A DNA stretch of 64,000 nt from Allosediminivita pacifica (GCF_003054175.1 NZ_QBKN01000002.1:124001-188000), one strand, 5' to 3'; shown: positions 29,116 to 38,641, numbered from the stretch's first letter. Numbers and translations are program-made. Notes: generated from the letters alone by a model not told the origin.

Positions 29116-31014
29116 ATGCGTATTGCTGGCATCCTGATTTCCGCCGCCCTTCTCGCGACAACAACCACCGCCGCCCTCGCCCAGGGCACCCTGCCGACCG
29201 AGCGCTGGCAGTTCGCCCGACAGACGGAATTCCAGACGAACGTCGCCTGGATCTACGGTCGCTTCAACGGCGGGCCGAGCGAATTCGGCGTCGAGTGCAC
29301 CGACACCGGCCCCGAGGTCTACTTCGCCGACGGCCTGAGATACGACGGCGACACCCGGCAGGGCCGCGTCGGCATCAGCGTCGACGGCCGGGACTATTCC
29401 CGACAGGCCACCTTCGTCCCGCACGGGCACACCTCCTGGTGGCGGATAGCCCCCGGCAACGGGCTGCTCGACGCCCTGCGCGCGGGCAACACGGTGACCC
29501 TCGACAGCGACCTCGGCACCGGTCTCTTCCCCTTCCGCCTGCGCGGCTCCAGCGCGGCCATCGGCGAGGTCCTTGCCATCTGCGGCGAGGGCGCCGCCCC
29601 GACGACAGCCGCCACCGGCCCGACGGCAGCCACCACCGGCCTCACCGCCGCCGCGCCGGAGGCCCGCATCCGCGAAGCCTGCCGCGGCGCCTATAGCGGC
29701 GAGGATGCCATCGTGCAGACCGAAATCGACGGCGACGGAAAGCCCGACTTCCTGCTCGACTGGTCCTCCGTGACCTGCGCCGACCGCAGCGTCGGGCGCG
29801 GCGGCGGCTACTGCGGCGCCCAGATGTGCAGCATCGACGTCTACGCCTCGTCCGCCTACGCACCCGGCGGCTGGCCCCAGCCGATCCTTGCGCTCAGCTA
29901 CGCCCTGCCCGCCCCCGGCGCGGACCACGCGCTGACCACCACGGTGACGGGTGGCTCCTGCCCCATCACCCACCGCTGCACGCGGCACTGGGGCTGGACG
30001 GGTGGCAAGCTCGAGGTCGTGGCACGCGAGGACGTGGACGCGTCGCAGGCACCCTCCCCTGAAGCCCCGGAACCTTCCACTTCCGCGCAGGCGCCCCTTT
30101 CCCGGACACCTCCCGCCGAAGCCGATGCGGCGATCCCGTGGACCGCCCCCGGCATGGAGCCCGGACAGTGGAACTCGGTCGTGCCCGAAAACGCCATGGG
30201 TTTCGTGCTTGCCGCCCATCCCAACTTCGACGGAACCCAACTCATGCTGTCTTGCGGTGCCGGGGGTGGCCTCCAGATCAATTTCAGCGCTCCGGAGCTA
30301 GCCAACGTGGGCCCCGAGGACGACGTCCGCCTACGGCTCGGGACCGAAACCTTCCCCACCCGCTTCCACGAGGATATCGCCTCGGGCGGCGACCCCTCCT
30401 TCTACATGGCCGGCCGCTGGGACGGGCAGGTCAGGCTGCTGGAGCTGCTGAACGCGGGCGAGGATGCCGAGGTCATCGTGATCCCCGACGACAACCCCTC
30501 TGCGGCAAAGGTGGTTCTCACCGTGCCCGGCTCCGCCGGCGATCCCGGCCTCGCCCATGTGGTCGACGTCTGCGGTGACGGACCCAAGGTGGCCGGCCCG
30601 GTCCAAAGCTTCCCCGGCGTGTTTGGTGACGCACAGTCCGGTGCCTGGGTGCTGCGCCACCGGACCGAGAACTTCACCGTCCCCGTTGCCCGCAGCATCG
30701 ATCCGCGCAACGGCGCCGCCTTCGGCCTGCACTGCTCGGAAGAGGGCCTGCCCTCGATGCACATCGGCTGGGAGGTCATTCCCGACGGCGAAACACGCGG
30801 GATCGTGCTGAGGATCGGCGGCCGCGACTTCGCCCGCACCGGTTACGGCAACAAGAGCACCATCACCTTCCCCGCCGACGCCGACCTGATGGAGGCGATG
30901 CGCAATTCCGACGAGGTGATCTTCGTGCGCGACGACCCGGCCCTGACAGACGGCGTCTTCCCCACCACGGGCTTCGACGGCGCCGTCGATTTCACCTATA
31001 CCCACTGCGAATGA
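29116..31014 (+). CDS. Secreted protein with three copies of a beta-type domain, function unknown
   Basis: A 632-residue exported protein; the signal peptide cleaves near ALA-Q (residue 22). One ~120-residue domain seems to occur three times, near residues 30-152, 330-490 and 510-632. Each starts with a Trp (W-x-F/S/L), passes a FGV/FGLxC or LMLSC strand near the first third, and ends in a Cys (LAICGEG, VDVCGDG, YTHCE). Between copies 1 and 2 lies a Cys-rich insert with an EF-hand-like loop (EIDGDGKPDFLLDW) and Pro/Ala-rich linkers. ATG 29116 is preferred over 29074 because it opens a proper signal peptide. Confidence 0.75.
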   Translation: MRIAGILISAALLATTTTAALAQGTLPTERWQFARQTEFQTNVAWIYGRFNGGPSEFGVECTDTGPEVYFADGLRYDGDTRQGRVGISVDGRDYSRQATFVPHGHTSWWRIAPGNGLLDALRAGNTVTLDSDLGTGLFPFRLRGSSAAIGEVLAICGEGAAPTTAATGPTAATTGLTAAAPEARIREACRGAYSGEDAIVQTEIDGDGKPDFLLDWSSVTCADRSVGRGGGYCGAQMCSIDVYASSAYAPGGWPQPILALSYALPAPGADHALTTTVTGGSCPITHRCTRHWGWTGGKLEVVAREDVDASQAPSPEAPEPSTSAQAPLSRTPPAEADAAIPWTAPGMEPGQWNSVVPENAMGFVLAAHPNFDGTQLMLSCGAGGGLQINFSAPELANVGPEDDVRLRLGTETFPTRFHEDIASGGDPSFYMAGRWDGQVRLLELLNAGEDAEVIVIPDDNPSAAKVVLTVPGSAGDPGLAHVVDVCGDGPKVAGPVQSFPGVFGDAQSGAWVLRHRTENFTVPVARSIDPRNGAAFGLHCSEEGLPSMHIGWEVIPDGETRGIVLRIGGRDFARTGYGNKSTITFPADADLMEAMRNSDEVIFVRDDPALTDGVFPTTGFDGAVDFTYTHCE

Positions 31015-31053
31015 GGCACCGGCGCCGCGCTCCAACCGGGGCGCGGCGCAAAC

Positions 31054-34000
31054 TCAGAAATCCTCGACCGCCAGCACGCCGCCCAGGGATTTCACCGCGC
31101 CCTTGATCTCGGGCGTGACCGGGAAGGGTTGCTTGAGGTCCAGCTCCACCTCGCCGGGCAGGCCCGCGTCGCTGAGGCAGAGATGCACTGGGCCGCGCGG
31201 CGCCTTTGGCATCTGCTCGGCCGCGCGCCCCAGGACCGAGGCGATCTGCGAGATGGTCTCGGGGTTCTCGACGTGAATGCGAAGCCCCATGGGCGCGCCC
31301 TTGTTGAGCCCCTTTTCCACCGGCTGCACGGACCGGCACAGCAGCTTGAGCTGATCCGATTCCATGGTGGCTTCCATGGTCAGCAGCACCTTGGCCCCGG
31401 TTTCGAGGAACTCGCGCGACTTCTCCAGCACCTCGGAAAACAGCGTGATCTCGTAAGCGCCGCTGGGGTCGCTGAGCTGCGCAAAGGCAAAGCGGTTGCC
31501 GCGTGCCGACTTGCGCTCCTGCCGCCCGGCCACGACGCCCGCCATCTTGGCCAGGAAGGGCTGCGCCTCGGCCTTGGCGGTCACTTCCTCAAGCGTCAGC
31601 ACGTCCTGCCGCTTGAGCTGCGGCATGTAGTCGTCGAGCGGGTGGCCCGAGAGGTAGAAACCCACTGCCTTGAATTCTTCGGCCAGCCGTTCGGCGGGCA
31701 GCCAGTCGGCCACCGGCGACAGGCGCGGTTCCGGCAAGTCGTCGCCCCCGTCCCCGAAAAGCGACACCTGGTCCGAGGCCGCCTGATCGTGCACCGCCGC
31801 AGAATAGGCCACCAGCGCGTCGAGACTGTCGAAGATCCGCCGCCGATTGCCGTCGAGCTGGTCGAAGGCCCCCGCGCGGGCCAGCATCTCCAGCGGCCGC
31901 TTGCCGATCTTCTTCAGGTCCACCCGCCGCGCGAAGTCGAACACCGTGGCGAAGGGCTTGTCGCGGCCGTTCTCCTGCCGCCCCTCCACGATCAGCTTCA
32001 TCGCCTCGACACCGACGTTCTTGAGCGCGCCCAGCGCGTAGACCAGCGCGCCCTCGTGCACGTCGAAGGTGGCCTGCGAGCGGTTCACGCAAGGCGCGGT
32101 CCAGGGCAGCTTCAGGCCCTTGCGGACCTCCTCGAAGTAGATGCCCAGCTTGTCGGTCAGGTGGATATCGCAGTTCATGACACCCGCCATGAACTCCACC
32201 GGGTGGTTCGCCTTGAGCCATGCCGTCTGGTAGCTCACCACGGCATAGGCCGCCGCGTGGGACTTGTTGAAGCCGTAGTTGGCGAACTTGTCGAGCAGCG
32301 CCCAGGTCTCGACCGCCTTCTTCTCGTCCACGCCGTTGGCCTTGGCACCCGAGATGAACTTGGGCCGCTCGGCGTCCATCGCCTCCTGGATCTTCTTGCC
32401 CATGGCGCGGCGCAGAAGGTCGGCGCCGCCGAGACTGTAGCCCGCCATCTCCTGCGCGATCTGCATCACCTGTTCCTGGTAGACGATGATGCCCTGCGTC
32501 TCGTCCAGAATGTGGTCCACCGAGGGGTGCAGGTAGTCGCGTTCCGACAGCCCGTTCTTGACCTCGCAATACTTCGGGATGTTCTCCATCGGCCCCGGAC
32601 GATAGAGCGCCACAAGCGCGACGATGTCCTCGATGCAGGTGGGCTTCATGCGCTTGAGCGCATCCATCATCCCCGAGCTTTCCACCTGGAACACCGCCAC
32701 CGTCTTGGCCGAGGCATAGAGCTTGTAGGTCACCTCGTCGTCGAGCGGGATCGCGTTGATCTGGTTCTCCGTCCCCGGCTCGGGCGCGTAAAGCTCCGCC
32801 CCGTCGGCGCCCACGTGCAGCGGGCGGTCGGACTTCAGGATCAGGTCCACAGCGTTCTGGATGACGGTCAGCGTCTTGAGGCCGAGGAAGTCGAACTTCA
32901 CCAAGCCCGCCTGCTCGACCCACTTCATGTTGAACTGCGTCGCCGGCATGTCCGAGCGCGGATCGCGGTAGAGCGGCACCAGCTCGTCCAGCGGTCGGTC
33001 GCCGATCACCACGCCCGCCGCGTGGGTCGAGGCGTTCCGCAGCAGCCCCTCGACCTGCTGGCCGTAGGTCAGCAGCCGGTCGACCAGCCATTCGCGGTCG
33101 GCCTCTTCCTTCAGGCGCGGCTCGTCCTCGAGCGCCTTGGAGATCGAGACGGGCTTCACCCCCTCGACCGGGATCATCTTCGAAAGCCGGTCCACCTGCC
33201 CGTAGGGCATCTGCAGCACGCGGCCCACGTCGCGCACCGCGGCCTTGGAGAGCAGCGCGCCGAAGGTGATGATCTGGCCCACCTTGTCGTGGCCATACTT
33301 GTCCTGCACGTAGCGGATCGTCTCTTCCCGCCGGTCCATGCAGAAGTCGATGTCGAAGTCCGGCATCGACACACGCTCGGGGTTGAGGAACCGCTCGAAC
33401 AGCAGCGAATAGCGCAGCGGGTCGAGGTCGGTGATGGTCAGCGCGTAGGCCACGAGGCTGCCCGCGCCGGACCCCCGGCCCGGACCCACGGGGATGTTCT
33501 GGTCCTTGGACCACTTGATGAAGTCGGCCACGATCAGGAAGTAGCCCGGAAAGCCCATCCCCTCGATGATGCCCAACTCGAACTCGAGCCGTTTCTCGTA
33601 GTCTTCAACCGGCGCGGCATGCGGAATCACCGCAAGGCGGTCCTTCAGCCCCTCCTTCGCCTGACGGCGAAGCTCGTCGACCTCGTCGTCGGCAAAGCGC
33701 GGCAGGATCGGCGCGCGCTTGTAGGCCATGAAGGCGCAGCGCTTGGCGATCTCGACGGTGTTCTCGATCGCCTCGGGCAGGTCGGCAAACAGCGTCACCA
33801 TCTCCTGCTGCGACTTGAAATAGTGCTGCGGCGTCAGCCGGCGGCGCGGCTCCTGCTGGTCGACGTAGGCGCCCTCGGCGATGCAGATCAGCGCGTCATG
33901 CGCCTCGTACATCTCGGTCTTCGGGAAGTAGACGTCGTTCGTGGCCACGAGCGGCAGTCCCATCTGGTAGGCCATCTCGATATGGCCACGCTCGGTCTGG

Positions 34001-34563
34001 CGCTCGGCCTCGGGCAGTCCATCCTCGCCCGGATGGCGCTGCAACTCGACATAAAGCCGGTCGCCGAAGGCCGCGTGCAGGCGCGTCAGCAGCGTCTGCG
34101 CGGCGGCACGATGCCCCTCGCGCAACAGCCGCCCCACTGGCCCATCGGGCCCGCCCGACAGGCAGATCACGTCCTCGCAATGCGCCTCGAGCTCCTCCAG
34201 TGTGACATGCGCAAGCTCGCTGCCCTGCCGCAGGTAGAGACAGGAGTTGAGCTTCATCAGATGCTCATAACCGCGCTCGGTCTGGGCCAGCAGCACCACC
34301 GGCGCGGGGTCCTTGACCCGCTCGCCGGGCTCGGCCTCGACGTAGCGCAGATCCACCTGGCAGCCGATGATCGGCTGCACCCCGGCCCCCGCCGCACCCA
34401 CCGAAAACTCGAGCGCCGCAAAGAGGTTGTTCGTGTCCGTCACCGCCACGGCCGGCATGTCCATGGAGTCGCAGAGAGCGGGCAGCTTCTTCAGCCGCAT
34501 GGCCCCTTCGAGCAGGGAATATTCGGTGTGGGTGCGCAGGTGGATGAATCGCGGATCGGCCAT
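31054..34563 (-). CDS. dnaE: DNA polymerase III alpha subunit
   Basis: The 1169-residue replicative polymerase. It shows the PHP domain at the N-terminus (FIHLRTHTEYSLLEGAMR), the palm with the catalytic Asp residues (MPDFDIDFCMDRREETI), GRGSGAGSLVAYALTITDLD, the fingers (GYSLGGADLLRRAMGKK), FNKSHAAAYAVVSYQTAWLK, and an OB domain near the C-terminus. Length and order are those of alphaproteobacterial DnaE1. It stands alone on the minus strand. Confidence 0.98.
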   Translation of the reverse strand: MADPRFIHLRTHTEYSLLEGAMRLKKLPALCDSMDMPAVAVTDTNNLFAALEFSVGAAGAGVQPIIGCQVDLRYVEAEPGERVKDPAPVVLLAQTERGYEHLMKLNSCLYLRQGSELAHVTLEELEAHCEDVICLSGGPDGPVGRLLREGHRAAAQTLLTRLHAAFGDRLYVELQRHPGEDGLPEAERQTERGHIEMAYQMGLPLVATNDVYFPKTEMYEAHDALICIAEGAYVDQQEPRRRLTPQHYFKSQQEMVTLFADLPEAIENTVEIAKRCAFMAYKRAPILPRFADDEVDELRRQAKEGLKDRLAVIPHAAPVEDYEKRLEFELGIIEGMGFPGYFLIVADFIKWSKDQNIPVGPGRGSGAGSLVAYALTITDLDPLRYSLLFERFLNPERVSMPDFDIDFCMDRREETIRYVQDKYGHDKVGQIITFGALLSKAAVRDVGRVLQMPYGQVDRLSKMIPVEGVKPVSISKALEDEPRLKEEADREWLVDRLLTYGQQVEGLLRNASTHAAGVVIGDRPLDELVPLYRDPRSDMPATQFNMKWVEQAGLVKFDFLGLKTLTVIQNAVDLILKSDRPLHVGADGAELYAPEPGTENQINAIPLDDEVTYKLYASAKTVAVFQVESSGMMDALKRMKPTCIEDIVALVALYRPGPMENIPKYCEVKNGLSERDYLHPSVDHILDETQGIIVYQEQVMQIAQEMAGYSLGGADLLRRAMGKKIQEAMDAERPKFISGAKANGVDEKKAVETWALLDKFANYGFNKSHAAAYAVVSYQTAWLKANHPVEFMAGVMNCDIHLTDKLGIYFEEVRKGLKLPWTAPCVNRSQATFDVHEGALVYALGALKNVGVEAMKLIVEGRQENGRDKPFATVFDFARRVDLKKIGKRPLEMLARAGAFDQLDGNRRRIFDSLDALVAYSAAVHDQAASDQVSLFGDGGDDLPEPRLSPVADWLPAERLAEEFKAVGFYLSGHPLDDYMPQLKRQDVLTLEEVTAKAEAQPFLAKMAGVVAGRQERKSARGNRFAFAQLSDPSGAYEITLFSEVLEKSREFLETGAKVLLTMEATMESDQLKLLCRSVQPVEKGLNKGAPMGLRIHVENPETISQIASVLGRAAEQMPKAPRGPVHLCLSDAGLPGEVELDLKQPFPVTPEIKGAVKSLGGVLAVEDF

Positions 34564-34951
34564 GCGCCCACCCTATGTTGCGGCGCGGGGGCGGAAAAGA
34601 CCCAAAGCCTGTGCCCGCGCGGCAAGGAGGCCAGGGCAAGCGCCGCCTAGAAATGAACCCCCGCGGACTTGCGACGCGCCGCGCGCGCAGATCCGGCGGC
34701 ATGGCCCCGGTCGGCATCCGCAAGGCCGCACAGGGCAGCCGCGCGCGATCGAGACCCGCTCTGATGATCCGTACGATTTCATCCCGGCAGGGTCTGGGCG
34801 ACACCGACACGCGCGCCCGGGACGGCGGAATCGCCACCGCCTGGCCGCCAGATTGCCGAAAAGCGCCACACCACGGCCCGGCGCCCCGCACGGCCGTGCT
34901 CTTCGCGCCCCCGACCTTGCGCTTGTCGCGCGGTGGCGCGACAACCCTTGC
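34564..34951. other. Intergenic region between dnaE and a 2-hydroxyacid dehydrogenase gene
   Basis: This 388-base divergent gap must hold both promoters. I found no convincing gene or promoter hexamer pair. The only marked structure is the perfect 9-base inverted repeat at 34923-34944, listed separately. Confidence 0.5.
34923..34944 (+). promoter_or_regulatory. Perfect 9-base inverted repeat just before a start codon
   Basis: TTGTCGCGC and GCGCGACAA are separated by 4 bases and end 7 bases before the ATG at 34952. There is no Shine-Dalgarno sequence between the repeat and the start. As DNA it could be an operator; as RNA, a hairpin over the ribosome-binding region. Confidence 0.45.
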
Positions 34952-35899
34952 ATGACCCAGAAACCTGATCTTCTTGTCCTCTCCTCCCTCCGCCCCGCTC
35001 AGATGGCAGAGCTCGAGGCCCGTTACACCCTCCACCGGCACGACACCGCCGAGGACCCCGAGGCGCTGCTGGCCGAGGTCGGCCCGCGCATCCGCGGCGT
35101 CGTCACCACCGGCGGGCGCGGCATCAGCGGCGACATCGTCGAACGTCTGCCCGCGCTCGAGGTGGTCTCGACCTTCAGCGTGGGGACCGACAGCCTCGAC
35201 CTGGAGGCCTGCAAGAGGTGCGGCGTGACCGTCACCAACACCCCCGACGTGCTGAACGACGATGTGGCCGATCTTGCGCTGGGGCTGATGATTGCCACGC
35301 GGCGGCGCATGGTCGAGGCGGATGCCTGGGTGCGGTCGGGCAACTGGGCGGCCAAGGGCGCGTTTCCGCTGGTGCGCACCATCAAGGGCAGCCGGGTGGG
35401 CATCCTCGGGCTCGGCTCCATCGGCAAGGACATCGCGACGCGCTGCGCCGCCCTCCGGACCGAGATCGGCTACCTCGCCCGCAGCGAAAAGGACGTGCCC
35501 TACGCGTATTTCGACACGCCGCGCGCGCTGGCGGAGTGGTCCGACATCCTCGTTGCCGTGGTGCCGGGCGGGTCCTCGACGCGGCACATGGTCGACGCCG
35601 AGGTGCTGAAGGCACTGGGGCCCGAGGGCACCCTCATCAACGTGGCGCGCGGCAGCGTGGTGGACGAGGCGGCGCTGATCGCGGCGCTCACGGACGGGAC
35701 CATCGCGGGCGCCGGACTGGATGTCTTCGCCGACGAGCCGAAGGCCGACCCGCGCTTTGCCGAGATGGCCAATGTCGTGTTGTCGCCGCACCACGCCAGC
35801 GGCACGGAAGAGACCCGCAACGCCATGGCGCAGCTCGTCGTCGACAACATCGATGCGTGGTTCGGGGAAGGCCGGGCGCTGACCCCCGTCACGGGGTGA
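34952..35899 (+). CDS. D-isomer-specific 2-hydroxyacid dehydrogenase (glyoxylate/hydroxypyruvate reductase type)
   Basis: A 315-residue NAD(P)-dependent dehydrogenase. The cofactor site is GILGLGSIGKDIATR. The catalytic Arg, Glu and His lie in INVARGSVVDEAAL, LDVFADEPKADP and LSPHHASGTEETR. This subgroup reduces glyoxylate, hydroxypyruvate or hydroxyphenylpyruvate; the substrate cannot be chosen from sequence. ATG 34952 gives the usual N-terminus (KPDLLVLSSL). Confidence 0.9.
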   Translation: MTQKPDLLVLSSLRPAQMAELEARYTLHRHDTAEDPEALLAEVGPRIRGVVTTGGRGISGDIVERLPALEVVSTFSVGTDSLDLEACKRCGVTVTNTPDVLNDDVADLALGLMIATRRRMVEADAWVRSGNWAAKGAFPLVRTIKGSRVGILGLGSIGKDIATRCAALRTEIGYLARSEKDVPYAYFDTPRALAEWSDILVAVVPGGSSTRHMVDAEVLKALGPEGTLINVARGSVVDEAALIAALTDGTIAGAGLDVFADEPKADPRFAEMANVVLSPHHASGTEETRNAMAQLVVDNIDAWFGEGRALTPVTG

Positions 35900-35912
35900 G
35901 CGCCCAGCCCGG

Positions 35913-35940
35913 CGCCGCGGCCCGGCAAGGGGCCGCGGCG
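35913..35940. terminator. Hairpin between convergent genes, probable bidirectional terminator
   Basis: CGCCGCGGCCC (35913-35923) pairs perfectly with GGGCCGCGGCG (35930-35940) across a 6-base loop. It sits between the converging 2-hydroxyacid dehydrogenase and pyruvate kinase genes. It lacks a T-run on either strand, so termination is likely by position only. Confidence 0.5.
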
Positions 35941-35968
35941 GGATGCTGCGCCCGGCGGGCGTGGGCGA

Positions 35969-37420
35969 TCACTCGGGGTCGGTGCGGTAGATCAGGCGTT
36001 CGTCGCAGGGCGCGACGCGCAGGATGTTGGTGGTGCCCGAGATGTTGAAGGGCACGCCCGCGGTGACGACGATCTGGTCTTCCTCTGTGGCGAAACCGGC
36101 AGAGCGTGCGGCGCGGGCCGCGTTGACCACCGCCTGCTTGAAGCGCTCGAGTTCGCCGGTCATGACGCAGTAGGTGCCCCAGAGCAGCGAGAGACGCCGC
36201 GCGGCGCCGCGGTGGCTGGTCATCGCGATGATCGGCACGCGGGGCCGTTCACGCGCCACGAGCTGCGCCGTGGTGCCGGTGGAGGTGAAGCAGCAGATGG
36301 CCTTGATGTCCGTGGTCTCGGCAATCTCGCGGGCAGCGGCAACGATGCCGTCGGCGACGCTCGAGCGCTTGGCGCTGGCAGTGCGAGAGGCCTCGATGAT
36401 CTCGGTGTAGGTCGGGTCGCCTTCGACCTCCTGGGCCACGTTGTTCATCGTGGTCACGGCCTCGACCGGGTACTGGCCGGCAGCGGATTCGGCCGAGAGC
36501 ATGATCGCGTCGGCGCCCTCGTAGATCGCGCCCGAGACGTCCGAAACCTCGGCCCGGGTGGGCATCGGGCTCTCGATCATCGATTCGAGCATTTGGGTGG
36601 CGACGATCACCGGCTTGGCGGCAGCGCGGCACTTGCGCACGAGACGCTTTTGGATCGGCGGCACGTTCTGCACGGGCAGTTCCACGCCGAGGTCGCCGCG
36701 CGCGACCATGATACCGTCGGAGACGGCGAGAATCTCGTCGAAGGCGCGCACGGCGGCGGGCTTCTCGATCTTGGAGAGGATCGCGGCGCGACCGCCGCAG
36801 AGCTCGCGCGCCTCGGTCACGTCCTCGGGGCGCTGCACGAAGCTGAGCGCCAGCCAGTCCACGCCGAGGGCGGAGACGAACTCGAGGTCCTTGCGGTCCT
36901 TCTCGGAGAGCGCGGCCACGGGCAGCACGACGTCGGGGACGTTCACGCCCTTGCGGTTCGAGATGGTGCCGCCGGTGACGACCACGCAATTGGCGTGGTC
37001 CGGGCCGCAGTCCTCGACCCGCAGGCGGATCTTGCCGTCATTGACCAGCAGAGAGGAGCCGGGCTCGAGCGCCTGGAAAATCTCGGGGTGCGGCAGGCAC
37101 ACGCGGGTATGGTCGCCGGGCGTCTTGTCGAGATCGAGGCGGAAGGGTTCGCCCCATTCCAGCTCCTCGCTCTTGTTGGCGAATTCGCCGACGCGGAGCT
37201 TCGGGCCCTGCAGGTCGGCGAGGATGGCAATGGGGCTGTCGAGGTCCTTTTCCACCTGCCGGATGGCGCGATGACGTTCGGCGATCTCTTCATGCGTACC
37301 GTGGCTCATGTTGAGCCGGAAGACGTCGGCGCCGGCCTCGTGCAGCTGGCGGATCATCTCGTAGGTGCTGGACGCGGGGCCCAGCGTGGCGACGATCTTG
37401 ACTTTGCGGTTCCGTTTCAT
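35969..37420 (-). CDS. pyk: Pyruvate kinase
   Basis: A 483-residue glycolytic enzyme making pyruvate and ATP from phosphoenolpyruvate and ADP. Present are the N-terminal RKVKIVATLGPASSTYEMIR, the catalytic Lys in LSKIEKPAAV, the metal site MVARGDLGVELP, and the allosteric C-terminal domain (AICCFTSTGTTAQLVARERP). An operator like that of CceR lies 64 bases upstream. Complete and intact. Confidence 0.97.
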   Translation of the reverse strand: MKRNRKVKIVATLGPASSTYEMIRQLHEAGADVFRLNMSHGTHEEIAERHRAIRQVEKDLDSPIAILADLQGPKLRVGEFANKSEELEWGEPFRLDLDKTPGDHTRVCLPHPEIFQALEPGSSLLVNDGKIRLRVEDCGPDHANCVVVTGGTISNRKGVNVPDVVLPVAALSEKDRKDLEFVSALGVDWLALSFVQRPEDVTEARELCGGRAAILSKIEKPAAVRAFDEILAVSDGIMVARGDLGVELPVQNVPPIQKRLVRKCRAAAKPVIVATQMLESMIESPMPTRAEVSDVSGAIYEGADAIMLSAESAAGQYPVEAVTTMNNVAQEVEGDPTYTEIIEASRTASAKRSSVADGIVAAAREIAETTDIKAICCFTSTGTTAQLVARERPRVPIIAMTSHRGAARRLSLLWGTYCVMTGELERFKQAVVNAARAARSAGFATEEDQIVVTAGVPFNISGTTNILRVAPCDERLIYRTDPE

Positions 37421-37483
37421 GGGTTGCCCTCCTGGCGGATCTCCGACCGGCCGTTTTCGCGCCTGATCCGTTGTCTATATTCG

Positions 37484-37497
37484 CGTTATCGCTAACG
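37484..37497 (-). promoter_or_regulatory. CceR-like LacI-type operator upstream of pyk
   Basis: CGTTATCGCTAACG is an inverted repeat (CGTTA, 4-base spacer, TAACG) fitting the GTTAnCGnTAAC core I recall for CceR, the LacI-family regulator of central carbon genes in Rhodobacter sphaeroides. It lies 64 bases from the pyk start, and a TATAGA box follows at 37479-37474 on the pyk strand. CceR site identity rests on memory of the published motif. Confidence 0.5.
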
Positions 37498-37568
37498 AAT
37501 GCACCTATTGCGCAATTCACCGTGTCGCGCAACTTGTCTCTCCGGTGCCGGAAGGACATGACGCGGAC

Positions 37569-38315
37569 ATGACATATCAGCCCTATCACATAGAAGGCGC
37601 AGGCAGAACAGGCCGTTGGCTCGTCACCTGCGACCATGCCGCCAACACGGTGCCGCCGGACCTCGGCGGCACGCTGGGCCTGCCCGAGGCGGACATGACC
37701 CGGCACATCGCCTACGACGTGGGGGCGGCGGGCGTGGCACGGGCGCTGGCGACGGCGCTGGCGGCGCCGGTGCTGCTGTCGAACTTCTCGCGGCTGGTGA
37801 TCGACCCCAACCGGGGCGAGGACGATCCCACGCTGCTGATGAAGCTCTACGACGGGTCGGTGATCCCCGGAAACCGCCATGCCGGCCCCGAGGAGAAGGC
37901 GCGGCGGCTCGAGGCCTACCACCGGCCCTACCACGAGGCGCTGACCGGGCTGGCGGGGCGGCAGGAGGACACGGTGATCGTGTCGGTGCACAGCTTCACG
38001 CCGCAGCTGCGCGGCCGCCCGGTGCGGCCCTGGCACGTCGGCGTCCTGCATGCCCACGACAGCCGCCTGTCCGATCCCTTCATTGAAAGTCTCGACGCGG
38101 AACCCGATCTGGAGGTGGGGCGCAACATGCCCTACACCGGCGAGCTGCCGGGCGATGCTATCGACCGTCACGCGCTGCAGCACGGGCGCCACAACGTCCT
38201 GATCGAGGTGCGCAACGACCTGATCGGCACACCGGAGGCGCAGGCCGCATGGGGCGAGAGGCTCGCCCCCCACCTGATCCACGCCCTGTCCCGCGCCGAG
38301 GACCGGGAGACCTGA
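37569..38315 (+). CDS. N-formylglutamate amidohydrolase family protein
   Basis: A 248-residue metal-dependent hydrolase family (HutG-like, FGase). Typical blocks are LVTCDHAANTVPP, the helix HIAYDVGAAGVARALA, SNFSRLVIDPNRGEDDPTL, VSVHSFTPQLRG and the C-terminal LIEVRNDLIGTPEAQ. It cleaves N-formyl-glutamate or a similar amide; no hut genes are nearby. The upstream in-frame GTG (37545) is possible, but ATG 37569 starts closer to the conserved region. It is followed 11 bases later by the DUF1244 gene. Confidence 0.86.
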   Translation: MTYQPYHIEGAGRTGRWLVTCDHAANTVPPDLGGTLGLPEADMTRHIAYDVGAAGVARALATALAAPVLLSNFSRLVIDPNRGEDDPTLLMKLYDGSVIPGNRHAGPEEKARRLEAYHRPYHEALTGLAGRQEDTVIVSVHSFTPQLRGRPVRPWHVGVLHAHDSRLSDPFIESLDAEPDLEVGRNMPYTGELPGDAIDRHALQHGRHNVLIEVRNDLIGTPEAQAAWGERLAPHLIHALSRAEDRET

Positions 38316-38326
38316 GGAGGACCGAC

Positions 38327-38641
38327 ATGGACGACGCAACCCGCACCGAACTCGAGGCCGCGGCTTTCCGCCGCCTGCGCCAGCACCTGATGGAAGACCG
38401 CCCGGACGTGCAGAACATCGACCTGATGAACCTTGGCGGGTTCTGCCGCAACTGCCTGAGCCGCTGGTACATGGAGGCCGCCAACGAACGCGGCATCGAC
38501 ATGGGCAAGGAAGAGGCGCGCGAGATCTTCTACGGCATGCCCTACGACGACTGGAAGGCGCAGAGCCACACCGAGGCCTCGCCTGACCAGCAGGCCGCCT
38601 TCGAAAAGAGCTTCCGCGAGAACGTCGGCGACAAGGGCTAG
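38327..38641 (+). CDS. DUF1244 family protein
   Basis: A 104-residue small conserved protein. The family core NIDLMNLGGFCRNCLSRWY with two Cys and the downstream REIFYGMPYDDWK is clear. GAGGAGG lies 6 bases before the ATG. Function is unknown; it is common next to N-formylglutamate amidohydrolase genes in this group, as here. Confidence 0.88.
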   Translation: MDDATRTELEAAAFRRLRQHLMEDRPDVQNIDLMNLGGFCRNCLSRWYMEAANERGIDMGKEEAREIFYGMPYDDWKAQSHTEASPDQQAAFEKSFRENVGDKG

